The notes beneath the pieces were generated by a model that saw only the letters and a list, made by a program, of their open reading frames with translations, made no database searches and was not told the origin of the DNA. This document shows positions 44,222 to 55,568 of a DNA stretch of 64,000 nt, in pieces (the stretch's first letter is position 1; each line of letters opens with the position of its first letter). A program made the translations under genes and the position numbers. The DNA is from Schizophyllum amplum (lineage: Eukaryota > Basidiomycota > Agaricomycetes > Agaricales > Schizophyllaceae), in the NCBI GenBank assembly GCA_007026445.1, contig VDMD01000012.1, forward strand, positions 496,001 to 560,000, in the 5' to 3' direction.

Positions 44222-47200
44222 ATGATGAATGCCTGGCCGGCGGATAGCAGAGCAGAGGGCTCTAACGCGAAGGGGAAGAAGAAGCAAGACAATTTTATCG
44301 GGGATTACGCTCACTTGACACCGGGGTTGCTGAGCTCGGCGACACTGATCGAGCAGCCCAATGGTCGACTCGAATGGAGCTCGGTAACCGGTGCTATGAA
44401 TAAGAGTGGGTGGGATATACTCTCCTTGAATTGTTCTCTGAGCGTTTTAGGAAAGCGACGGCGTGTCACTGCAAGAGCACCTGTGACCTTCTTTCCGGCG
44501 ACGCGTACGCCTGAATTGCCGCTGCCTCACACTACTATCCAGCAGCGGGCGGAAGAAGGGGTGAGCAGCTTCTTTCCATTATGTTCGACTTAGAACACTC
44601 CTTTATACCCTTTATCGCAGGCAAACTTCCTCCGCACGTACCTCCCGGACGTCGACGTTACAGCGGAGCTCATTCGAGAAGAAATCACACACGACGGAGA
44701 GCTCGCACGAGAGACGCAAACCTTTGACCCGCTCGCTGGCAATGTCATCGCACCGGTCGTCTGCTTTGATTCGTCGGCAAAAGCGTTCGCCCATCTGGCG
44801 TTTCCGGCTGGCGAACTGGGCAACGAGTTGAGTGAGTATAGGTGTATTTCGTCACTCAGACCTGTCTAGCAGTCAAATCCGCCCGTCATTATCATGCTGA
44901 AATACATTTGACGAGATATTTCACCGTACACTGTTTCCGGCGACGTGCGCGCTGTTTTTTCTCCCCGTGCTCGGTCCACGAGGACCTTCAACACGCCGGT
45001 ACAGCAGATAGTGGCCCATAGTCCGACAGCTGGCGTTGGAAACCCTAGTAAGTTCCTCTGCCTGAATTCTCGCCGCATAATCTGACTACCACTCAAGTAA
45101 GCCTCCTCGCCGTCCGGACATTCGGTGCCACCCACGCCTTTCAAGTGCAAGCGTCGCATAGCACGCCGCCGCCGCCGCCTTCCCCGGATCTGTTGACCTT
45201 GAAACGAGCGCACACGGGCGGCAAATATGTGGTTGACATGGCTTTTCATCCCACCCCTCTGACACTCGTCGTGGTCAACGAAGTAGGCGCTGTATTTTCC
45301 GCCGATATGAATGCTGGGCAGTCATCTATGTACGGTGCTCATATCCTCTCAATGGAAGCTTTGTTGCTCACCTTGTCATCAGCACAAAGCTCGTCGATCC
45401 CCTCGATACGTCGGCCCAGAACGACAGTTTTTGGAGGCTCAAGGTAGACCCCTCCACTACGACGGCCTTGCTCGCATCCTCTTCCGCTGTGCGCCGCATA
45501 GATTCAAGGGTATGCAGTAACAACTATCTTACTGATTAATCAGTACGCTCAAAAACGACATCCAGGAAAATACCACGCCCACGACCATCTTTTCTCTGAC
45601 TCGGCCTCCCGAGCGGCTTACCGCCATAGAAGACGATCCCAGCGAACACCTTGTTCGCCTCTGTACCACCACCCAACTGCTCTGGCTTGACCCCCGATTT
45701 CTTGCCCGGCCACTTCTGGCGTACGCGCACGGCCGGCAATACGATCCTGCTTTGCAGATACATACGGCCAGGATGTGCGATAGTGAGTGTTCAGCGTGGT
45801 ATTTTCCTCTGCTTTAGTACTCATATATTTGACACCTTCAGCTCCCCTCACATTTCTATCATCCCCGAATAATGGCCTCATCACCGTATACGACGTCTCC
45901 CGTGCCGATGGCGAGCTCGTGTACGCTCATAGGCCCCCTTACACTCTTCCATCGTCCGCTGTACGGTTCGTGGGGCAAGCCCTGTTTCGTCATCCCTCCA
46001 TCACCGGAGACGACAGCACGCTGAGTTGCGTCCGCATCTCTGGTCGTGGCCAGCTATCCTGTGTGGCGCTTTGTTTCGGGGATGACGACGTGATAGACTC
46101 GCAAGGAGCGGCACAGGCCGCGTCAGTACAGTGGGATGACGAGGTGAAGGAGCTGGCTGTTACGGCAGAGAACTTCGAGCCAGACGCAGGCCCACTCGGC
46201 GCACAGGACAAGGTGGAGATGAATTTGCGTATGGCGTATGATCGTGCGTCTTGTTTTTTCACTCGAGTCGTATGCGTCGCTGATGAATTTTACCAGGGGT
46301 TTTCCGTCAGTATGATGAAGAACGACGAGCCGCAGAAGAGGCCAACACTGAGTCTGTCTACGACGTATTGGACAACGCCCCACGCTACTGGCAGCAGGCA
46401 GAGGAGTATCCGGACCACATGCTCACGTCGTGCGTTTGCGACCACCTTATATGTGTGCACAGCTCATGAATGTTCTGTCCTCAGCTATGACATCCTCTTC
46501 CGCACGGGTGACGAGCCGAAAAACCCATCCCGCGCAGACTTTCTCACCCAAAGTGCGATAAACTCCCATCGGGGATATCGCGCGCTCGTGCAGGACCGAA
46601 TACCGCTGAACGATGTGCAAAAAGGCGCTAAATGGCATTGTGATCTCCAGCCCAGCCTGGCAAAGCTGGATGTGGACTTCTCTGCCGGCAGCGATATACA
46701 TGAACGCCTCCGTCGCTTTGATTTGGCACCGGATGATACGCCTGCAGACGAGGGTCCCGAAGCGCCATCTGCAGTCCATCCGCGCACAGCCGCTTCCATC
46801 CGCCTCGAAAATGAAGCGCGCCAGCAGCTCGCCCTAGACCTCTCTCTGTCGCGGCATATTTTTTCTGCCAGGCCTTTCACCTCCCCTCCGGATATGACAG
46901 ATGATTTGGAGACGATGACGGAAGCCTTATCACTGGCGAATGACCCGCCACCGGTGCATTTCAGTTACTTGCAGCCCATAGCAAGGGATCACTATACGAG
47001 GGACCAGCCTGTTGTAGAGGAGGCAGGAAGCGCCGAACCGGTGGAGCAAGCCCTCAATTTACCTCCTGGCGTACGTCTGCTCCTCAGCGAATGGGACTTG
47101 GGCGCAGACCCTGCGGAATATGCATACCACGACCCCTATGACGCAGATGCCATGAATGTATCACCACCCATCGCCCGGAGGAAGAAGGCGCCAACAGCAA

Positions 47201-47570
47201 TCTTGGACAGCGCAATCTCTCAGTCGCAATCACAATTCCGCGTCCCTCCCTCTATTCAACCTCCAACATCATCATGGCCAGCCTCCTCGGTCCTGATCTG
47301 CGAGGACCTCCTGTGATTGCCTCGAGTCAACCTCCTCTAGTTGCCGCCAGTCAGCCTGCTTTCGTTATGAACGAGCCCCGTCGAGCCCTCGCCAGCCAGC
47401 CTACCGAATTTAACCACACCCAACTCGGTTATAGTCAACCTCGGTCGACGTTCACCGCGACACAGAGCTCGCAGGATCTCATGCCAAGCACACAGGTCCT
47501 ACCGGGTCCATTCGGCGGACGTCCTGCGCCGAAGAAGAAGCCGACGAAGAAGAGGGTTGGCGGGTTTTAA
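44222..47570 (+). CDS. RRN6: RNA polymerase I-specific transcription initiation factor RRN6-like
   Basis: RRN6 is the beta-propeller subunit of the core factor that recruits Pol I to the rDNA promoter. Start MMNAWPADSR at 44222. Read exons include NFLRTYLPDVDVTAELI, FNTPVQQIVAHSPTAGVG, ISLLAVRTFGATHAFQVQ, KYVVDMAFHPTPLTLVVVNE, NGLITVYDVSRADGELVYA, then the helical part LDNAPRYWQQAEEYPDHML. The C-terminus has repeated S-Q-P motifs and ends FGGRPAPKKKPTKKRVGGF, a basic tail typical of fungal Rrn6. One missing base near 47287 separates PTSSWPASS from GPDLRGPPVIASSQP. The assignment rests on architecture and the tail, so it is good but not absolute. Confidence 0.76.
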
Positions 47571-48161
47571 CTAGTAGGATGGGGTTTTTGACAGTGTACG
47601 TTATGCGCGTGCGTCTTTCGTGATGTTTTGCTCAACGTCGTCCTAGAACGTGATGAGGCTCTCATGCTACTTTAAAGCCTACTTCGTCTTCGCCTCCTCA
47701 CGTTCTTGCATCACTAGTCCGCTACCCGTGAGTGACTTATCTCGACCGAAGCAAAGTCTGCGAGAGTACCTATCTGTGGCGATCTGTGCAGCCCATCATT
47801 GATATTTGCGCTCATTGTTCCTTGTAAAGTTACACCCTTGAGCTGGAGGACTTTGTGGTTGCCTACATCCAAGTACCTCAGGTTCTCTTCACACCCGTCT
47901 GTTGTTCGCTGTGCTTGCGTTTGTTTGGTTAAACTCGGTCCCGTGACTTCGGGAGCGACGCGTCTACGGTCTAGATCTGACTCCACGGTCTCCTGAGTCG
48001 CTGCCATTCCTCAGCTTATTCGACAGACGCATGGAGCCGGCTCCGAGGAACATATAAGGCAGGGGTGCGAATCCCTCCATATCTTCTGCCACCCTCGATA
48101 TCGCCGTCTCCCTCGCCATTGGGACTTTGCCATCCAACTCGCCTTCCCTCGACTCCCAGCG
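47571..48161. other. Intergenic between RRN6 and Argonaute 1, with a doubtful small ORF
   Basis: About 590 bp. A minus-strand ATG ORF at 48007-47714 (MAATQETVESDLDRRRVAPE..., 97 codons) has protein-like composition. No family, homologue-like motif or intron supports it, so I do not call it a gene. The region should hold the Argonaute promoter. Confidence 0.35.
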
Positions 48162-51100
48162 ATGATGTCTCGACGCGAACCTCAACCTCGTCAGCCACTG
48201 CCAGGCAAAGTCCTCAAGGTCATCACCAATCATGTTAGGATCAAGACGTGCGTATCCTCCTTGCAGAGCTTGCGTGCGCGCTGCTGACGACCCGCCAAGG
48301 CTGCCTCAGAAGACCTATCTCCTCTACACTGGTACGCTGCATATTGTGAAGTCGGTCGCGCCATAATCTCATTTTCTCTATCTGCCCACCCATAGTCGGT
48401 TCGTCAATTTGCTTCTACGCCCGGGGTGCTTTTCTGATAACGCATAATCAGCAATAAAATATCGCACGAATCGAGGAGTCTGGCAGGATGAGAAGCGGAG
48501 CGAGAAACGCATTCGCGTCATCGACCGTCTCCAGTCCTCTGTAGCTCCCACCGTCTTCGTCAACTGCGTCTTCGACGGCGATAAGCTTCTCTTCGTGCCG
48601 TACGCACTGCACCTTCCGGACGGAGAAAATGTCAGAGTACGTAGCGCTCTCATACATATAATATATACTCATCACATAGCCCTTAGTACGAGGTCAACAT
48701 GAGTGCAAGCCCGACTCCGAACGCCAGCGCCGTGTATAAGGTCAAGATATCCAGGACGGCGCATCAAGGTATCACGCCTCTGTACGTCTCTCTGTACATG
48801 ATCGAGTGCGCTGCTTATTCTCTGTTAGGGCCGTCAACGACCTTATAGTACCGCAGGCCACGCAAGCGGGTGCCCCGAGCCCCGAATCGATTCAGGCTAT
48901 CAATCTTCTGCAGTTGATTATCCGACAACACTCAAACAAGTAAGTCCTTGATTTGCATCCAAAGTCGTACTTCAAGTGACCTCTTCTTTAGCTTGATGAA
49001 GCCCGCGGTCAACGCGAAGGCTTACTTCTCCGACACGGAGAGAATCACCTTCCAAGGCACTCATATCGAGCTCTGGCGGGGATACTTCCAGTACGCCTTG
49101 CATATGAATGCGCTTGCCGTGATCTAAAGCAACACAGATCTGTCCGTCCTACGCTCGGACGCCTGCTTATCAACATCGACACGACCGTAGCACCTTTGTA
49201 TGTTCGCGCTCATTCAGGTTCCTACATTTGTTAACCTGACCCGCAGTATCGCGCGCTGTGGCTTGATCGACTATATGTTGGAAGTCATCGGCTCGACAAA
49301 CGTTGCCGACTTGGCCTTAGCTCAGACCGATGCAAATTTTCAGAAACTCAAGCGGGCCCTCAAGAATCTTCATATCGAGGTCCAATTTAATAAGGCCTCC
49401 ACAAAAATAATCCGCGGACTGGAGCCACGAGCCGGCCGCTTTACATTCTTGAACGATCAACGCGGTCAAAATATGACTGTTGAGGTGAGAGTTTTTAGGC
49501 GTTTGACAAGGGCAGCATTTTCTCAGGCGGACCACAGGACCATTATCGGGGCGCATACCAGTATCGAATGCGTTTCCCGAAGATTGTCGGTGTGCGTCTC
49601 AACGGCCCAAGTGCACCCAAACCAATCATTGTTCCCGCCGAGCTCTGTACCATCAAGCCCAAGCAGTTCTACAAACGCAGATTGACCGAAAAGATGGCCG
49701 CAGAAGCGGTCAGATTCTCTACGCTGAGACCGGATGCCCGACGCAGGAAGATTGAAGAAGGGCTCTCTGGTGGTGTCGCCTCGCCGGTACGATACTTATC
49801 CCGCTGTCTCGACTTTGGCTTTGACCCTGCTGCAGATCAGTCACTATCAGCAGTCACAGTATATCAGGGCGGCAGGCATGCAGATCGGCCGTCACCTTGA
49901 AAGCGTCACCGGAAGACTGCTACCTGCTCCTCAGCTCCAGTATGGTGGCGCGACGAGGGAGGGAAGACCTTCTGTCGAGGCAAGTCAATCGTCCTTGACC
50001 GCGCGTTTACGATTTAGCTGACCTTGTTAGCAGATTCCCAGGGGTGGGGCGTGGAACATGGTCGGCAAGAAACTGTCCGATCCTCAAACGCTCGATAACT
50101 GGGCGGTCGTCAATTTTGCCTCGGACAGGATCAACGACAAAGTCGCCGAGAGATTCGTGGGAGATATCAAGCAGTCCTGCAGGGACCTCGGTACGTCTCT
50201 TTGTATGAGCCCTGTCACTTCCGTTGATTACTTCGCATAATAGGCATGAGTGAGCTCATATCTTAACTGCCGCAGCTTACGTGAGACGCTGAGGTCCTTC
50301 TGCTAGGCGTTCGAAGTCCGGCTGGGCCTTTCAATGGCACAGGGCACAACGTTGAAGCAATGCTTGACGCCAGACTGCCTTCGTTGAACCCCAACAAGCC
50401 GACGGTCATCCTTGTCCTCCTTCCCCAGAACGCAAAGGCCATCCGCCAGCGGGTCAAACATTGGGGAGACGTGTTTCGCGGTACGAAGATCTCCAGTAAA
50501 TTTCCCCCCACCAATTATATAACTCGCGTTCTCATAGGCGTTCTCACTCAATGCGTCCGCGAAGAGAAGGTCCTGAAGGCGAATAACCAGTACTTCAACA
50601 ACGTAGGCATCAAGTACGTGCCCGCGTCCTCCCTATCGCTATGGCTTAACTTTGCTAAGGTTGAACGCCCGCTTGGGCGGTGTCAGTGCACGGGCCACGT
50701 CCGATATCATGAATTGGATGAAGGACAAGCCATTTATGGTCGTAGGTAAGTGCACGTGTCGTATTGATGTATTTTGCGCCTCACTGTTTGCTCTCTTAGG
50801 CGCCGATGTTAGCCACCCAGCGCCGGGCCAGATGCGTCCGTCGATGGTCAGCCTCGTATATTCGCACGACCCGGACACTACCCGCTATCACGCGGTTACA
50901 GACCTCCAAGCCCCGCGTCTTGAACAGATCGAGAACATGCGCCGATACGCGAGTGAAGCTTTCCATGGCTTTGTAAAACGTAACAACAAACCGGACAACA
51001 TCACCATCTACCCTCGACGCATTGTATTCTACCGAGATGGTATCAGCGAGGGCCAGTTTGCGCATGTAGCCGTGGATGAAGTGGCGGAGTTCAAAGGCTA

Positions 51101-52008
51101 GTTAACCGGTCATGCTATTGGACTTGCGGACACTGAAGGTCAACCAGCTGGCATCAAAGACGCGCTCAAGGAGTACAAGAAGAACTTCGGCCTGGATTGG
51201 AAGGTTCCTGCTATCACCTACATTGTCGTAGGCAAGAGGTGCGCGATCCACATGACGTCCTCCGATTGGACCACTGTTGAAGTCGGGTTAGACACCACGT
51301 CGTTTTCTTTCCGAGGAGCCAGGAGGACGGCGACAGGACGGGCAATCTGCCGAGCGGTTTCGTCACGGACGACGGTCTGAAGAGCCCATTCGCGCCTGAC
51401 TTCTTCCTGCAGAGCCACTCGGCTATACAAGGAAGTGAGTAGCGTATCCTTGCCTTGGTACTGGGCAAGCTGATGCGTACTGTACAGCATCGCGCAGCTC
51501 TCACTACGTGTACTACACGACGAGATCTGGGGCTCCGTGCAAAAACCCGAGAATATCGAACCGTGAGCTGCAGACGCAAGTCTGCCTCGCGAATATCACC
51601 CTGACGATCGTATAGGATCAAACAGCTGTCCTTCCATCTTTGCCACACTTACGCGAAGGTACGCTACTGTGCTGGGTATCGGACGTGAGCTGACGTGCAT
51701 TGTGCATAGGCAACGCGTGCGATCTCTATCCCCGCCCCGGTGTACTGTACGTTACGCACAATCCACCATGCTGTACATACTGACCTGTCTTTTCTCTCAA
51801 AAGATGCCGACGTGAGTGCACTCGATCAACCCTGCGAGCCCTATCATCCTGATCCTGTTCTCCAGCTCGCCTGTGCCCGCGGTGCATTCCACTGCGCGAA
51901 CGTAGACTTTGACGGCGATTCGGACGCGGGCGCGGTGGATCTCGACTGGTGGCGGCAGCACTTCGGCCATGCACACGGAAATCTGAGAAAAATGATGTAC
52001 TTCCTGTG
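48162..52008 (+). CDS. Argonaute protein 1 (QDE-2/AGO-like, slicer type)
   Basis: Binds small RNAs and cleaves or silences complementary transcripts. Start MMSRREPQPRQPLPGKVLKV, without the usual Gly/Arg-rich extension. Then come an N-domain, L1 and PAZ (QATQAGAPSPESIQAINLLQ; FVNLTRSIARCGLIDYMLEV), L2, and MID with IRQRVKHWGDVFRGVLTQCV and NNQYFNNVGIKLNARLGG. The PIWI tetrad is DEDD: Asp in VVGADVSHPAPGQ, Glu in APRLEQIENM, Asp in FYRDGISEGQF and Asp in PVYYADLACARGAFHC. It ends LRKMMYFL. About 18 exons. Two introns have GC donors (49980-50033 and 51097-51147). Two single-base deletions are likely, near 49484 and 51510. Confidence 0.93.
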
Positions 52009-53052
52009 ACCGTCGCGTGCGCTGGAATGCTCGCCTCGTCTGGTATATCTTGTCTAAGAGGTAAGTCTCGTCCGATGCGCCCGAGATATTCGCTAAACGC
52101 GCGCCAGGACTGCAGCATCGACGCTGTACCGAACCTGTACCTTCATGGAACTTTTGTCTTGCCCATCGCCTTCGCCTTCCGACTTTCTTGTATTATCATC
52201 GCGCCTTGATTACTAGCACCGCCCTCTATGCCCGTTCCGCTCGCAGTATGCGTTTGGTATATTCTCCGCCTTGAATTTTGTCTAGTCTCGACTCATCTTG
52301 GCTATTCCTCTCTTGTATCACTAGCGCATCCTCCGGTACTGGTTCAGTTGATCTACCATAAAATTCCTGCGACGCATAAGCTGTGTAACTGTTTGTTGTT
52401 ATGATATGCATACCCTTCCCAGTGCCACCTCTAAGGTTTCGTTTTGCCAACGACGGACGCACAGAGGCGGCCATATAGCCTCCGGTGTCTTGGGTGGTCT
52501 TACGTTGGGCCCTGGAGGTTAGGTAGTGACGGACATACTAACCTTGCAACGAGGCGGCGAGGCGGTCAAACGGGCTCGGCAGTCAACAGTACAATTCTTT
52601 GAAGACCTCTAACGAACCGTACCCGTGGTCGTTTCGACATGAGTACTCGTACTCAGTAGTCAGTCCTCGGAAGAGAACGAAACGCAGAGAAAAATGCGGT
52701 GAAAAGATAGGATCAATGAAGTTTTGAAGCCTCAGTGGTGGAAGAGGGGGCGGGGCGGGGCGGCAGGCTGGTGGACGGTAGTCCTCGTACGCTGGAGCAG
52801 CCGACACCAAACAAAGATCCTCAGAATGAGCGCTTGAGCATGGGCAGAGATGGAAGATGAGGCCTTGAGGTATGACGCGGAGGCGGGTGATAGTACATGG
52901 GGATCGGTAGATGCTATGTAGTATGTGGGATCATCAGCGCGAGGGAGGGATGAGTGGGCGGTATGTATACCTAAGCCTCATGCGAAAAGTGTATGGTCGG
53001 CGATGAAGAACGCTTGAAGAGCGGTGTTCGGCGGCGAGCAACAGAACGGTGG
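52009..53052. other. Gene-free stretch downstream of Argonaute 1
   Basis: About 1 kb. It should begin with the Argonaute 3' UTR. Short ORFs on both strands (for example around 52226-52474 and 52583-52810) carry no recognisable domain. I see no repeat or RNA gene. Confidence 0.45.
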
Positions 53053-54135
53053 TCATCGGCAAGGCCTACTTAGGAGCGGCAGAGGTCTGAGCGATGCGAG
53101 AATGTCGGCGAGAGGCGCGGATTGAGAAGATGCGCGCCCGTCACAAGACACGAACTTCGCACCAGATGCGAAGTTCAAAATTGACGAAGCCGCCTGAGGC
53201 TCTTCTGTCGGAAGGACGGTCGGAGACTTGTGTTCTGGGCTTCCTCGGGGGAAGGGGATCATATTCGGCCGCAGGGTTGGCGGGTGTTGCGTTGCCGGGG
53301 AAAACTACTGGGTTGGGGGAAGAGAAAGACTCGGGAAGAGGTCGTTGGAGAGGCCACTGCGTCACAGGTTCAGAGACCACTGAATTTCCGACATAGGCCT
53401 CTGGGTGCGCAGCACGTCAGATTACGGCAAAACCTATCGAACAAATCGCTTGTCGATGCGTCAGAACCGAAGGATATCGATACCGCCTTGGGCATCAGCA
53501 TACCGAGAGGGTGACGTTGAGAAGATGAAGACGTCGATGATGACTGATGCCAGGAGAAGGAGCGCGGAAGAGGCGAACGATGACTGTGGATAGTGGAAGG
53601 AGATGGATGATTATGGAGTGGAAGGGGGACGGATCGATGGTGCACGCATCGAGCGTTCGCTATATCGGGGCCCTCAGCTCTATCATGCGCGCCACCAGGA
53701 TCTTTGTTGCGCTTGATCAGCTGGGAGAGCTCGGCGGAGGCAGTACTGGCTGTTCGCCGGCAGGGCGTCAACCCTCCGATGCTTACTGAAGTATTGGGCA
53801 CTGACAGCAGTATAGGCGGCGCCCTGCCTCGGCTGAGGTGATGAGGGCAGTGGTACGATACTCGGAACGACCGTGATCATCTTACCACAGTTGAAGATGG
53901 ACAGGAAGGATTGACCGCTCACTGACACAGTCCCTGATTCAGCTGAATAGTATTCTTCGGGGCGACTGCCTGCCGGATGTACAGCAGCGATCATCTTGCC
54001 GATATTGCAGATGGGACAGTCCGAGCGCGCAGCTGCGTACGCAGGATCACGCGTGCGGCTACGACTGAGGAAGTTACAGCACTCGGACGAGGCGGCGGGT
54101 GGAGCGAGGTGGGATTCCGGAGGTGCGGGGATCAT
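53053..54135 (-). CDS. Possible unrecognised gene, frame uncertain
   Basis: Successive minus-strand frames look like protein rather than noise: MIPAPPESHLAPPAASSECC from 54135, then ASAELSQLIKRNKDPGGA and HPSPSTIHSHRSPLPRSFSW. Later come AYVGNSVVSEPVTQWPLQRP and SSILNFASGAKFVSCDG, with a stop near 53053. Joining them needs either short introns (one of only 37 nt keeps phase near 53785) or single-base corrections like those in neighbouring genes. There is a small internal repeat, CNIGKMIAAV and FNCGKMITVV. No domain was recognised. It could instead be a long 3' flank of mL49. Confidence 0.3.
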
Positions 54136-54153
54136 GACATTGATGGGCTCCGA

Positions 54154-54543
54154 CTAGAAACCGCGCGAAATAAGCCACTCCGAGACGGCTTGCTTCCAAC
54201 GGCCACCTGTTATGGTGAGGTGGCGCGCGTGTTTGACGTCGACAGTCAGGCGTCCAGCCTCGGGTGAGTCCTTGGGGAAGAGGTCTGTGCGGAGGGCTTT
54301 GGCGAGCGCGTGCGCATCGCCTTCGACGTTGCGGATCTGGACCTGGGGCCGGGCGTTGGCGGTTGGTTATGAGGAAGAAGAGAGACGACTTACAAAGTAG
54401 CGACCGCCGCCGTTGCGGACGTCGGTGTAGACGGGGAGGCTGCCGCGCGAGTTGCGCGGGACAAAGAACGGGTGCTGGACGGTTGTCTGGCCTGCGCGGG
54501 TGACGGCGGCCGTGTTGAGCGTGCGGGTGGCTGCGCGCAGCAT
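54154..54543 (-). CDS. Mitochondrial large-subunit ribosomal protein mL49 (IMG2)
   Basis: Two exons. The first starts MLRAATRTLNTAAVTRAGQ, a good mitochondrial presequence, and reads to LPVYTDVRNGGGRYF. After an intron (gtaagt...ccccag) the second continues VQIRNVEGDAHALAKALRTD, LFPKDSPEAGRLTVDVKHAR and GGRWKQAVSEWLISRGF, ending at 54154. The short length, the PVY-D-RNG-G opening, the IR-VEGD string and the C-terminal W-SRGF match the Img2/mL49 family. In yeast its loss destabilises mitochondrial DNA. Frame intact. Confidence 0.92.
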
Positions 54544-54976
54544 GTTCTATGTCAGGGCCGATGCAAAGAAAAAGAAAGAAAAGCAAAGGCGACGTTTCAG
54601 TGCAAAGGACGGAAAGAAGAGAAACGGAAACGGAAACAGAACATGTCATGCGATCGGCGTCGCGTGCCGGATGGGGCAGGCGCCAAGCGCTGTCCATCAC
54701 AAACCGCGGCCAGGGGTGTTCGGCATGGCGAGCTCTTTGACTTTACCGCGACAAGGCCGAGTTTCTGGATCTGAGGCCGAGGGGGCGTATGGAAGGTATC
54801 ACAAGCTGCAATAACAGCATCTGTCACACATGCCCCACGTATAAATCCAACATCATGCTACCATTCCGCCCGCTTCTTCCCCACCACACGCGAACCCGTT
54901 GCCAGCCACTACTTATAGCCACGCTCCACCACACCTCGTCTGAATCCGAACCGCTTCCCTTTCTTCCACCACCACC
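54544..54976. promoter_or_regulatory. Divergent promoter between mL49 and the proline-rich protein gene
   Basis: About 430 bp between start codons at 54543 (minus) and 54977 (plus). The half nearest mL49 is purine-rich on the plus strand (54560-54650). A TATA-like TATAAAT lies at 54840-54846, about 135 bp upstream of 54977. Confidence 0.45.
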
Positions 54977-55568
54977 ATGAACGCCGACCCCTACGCACGC
55001 TGGCCGCTCTCGACGTCCTTCTGGTCGAAGCCCATGCCCGCCTCTCGCCGCCAGCCTCATCCGCACGTCTGGATGGCCGCGCCTCACTGGCAGCACCGCA
55101 TGCCAGAGCCATGGGGGCTCTTCGACTGGTCTGCACAATGGGCTGCGCTCCCCAAGCTTGATCGTAAGCACCGTTCATATTTTTTCTCGCCTCCATCTCG
55201 TTGACATCGCACCATCAGTCCCTCCGTCACCAACAGATACGTCTACCTCCGCGACGTCAGATCGTTCGGCGCCGTCCCCGCGCCCACAGCTCGTCATCTG
55301 CGACGCGCCGCTCGTCGCCCCGCGTCCGCTACCGTACCACTCGCCGACCTTCCTGCAGTTTGATCTGCCGGACGACAACGAGGACCTGTCGCACCCACCC
55401 TATACGAAGCGCGCGTCAAAGCGTAAGCGCGACGAAGCAGAGTCAGCGGACAGTGCAGCCCAGCCCCCGCAGCAGCGCCAGAAGCTGCGCATCGCCGTGC
55501 CCGACTACCGCGCGCCACCGCTGCCCTCTAGCCGCCGCCGGCACCAGCACCAGCAGCACAACAAATGA
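54977..55568 (+). CDS. Small proline-rich, probably nuclear protein of unknown function
   Basis: Two exons joined by an intron (gtaagc...atcag) that keeps phase. Exon 1 starts MNADPYARWPLSTSFWSKPM and has several Trp and His (HPHVWMAAPHWQHRMPEPWG, LFDWSAQWAALPKLD). Exon 2 is Pro/Ser-rich with VICDAPLVAPRPLPYHSPTF, an acidic DLPDDNEDLSHPP, a basic nuclear-signal-like KRASKRKRDE and a His/Gln/Arg end, RRRHQHQQHNK. No domain was recognised. The ordered Trp-rich N-terminus with a disordered tail suggests a peptide-mediated partner. Gene structure is convincing, function unknown. Confidence 0.65.

Noticed and set aside
48162..52008. A prokaryotic-type Argonaute defence system
   Set aside because: The genes are intron-rich with eukaryotic N-PAZ-MID-PIWI order and fungal neighbours, so they are nuclear RNAi Argonautes.
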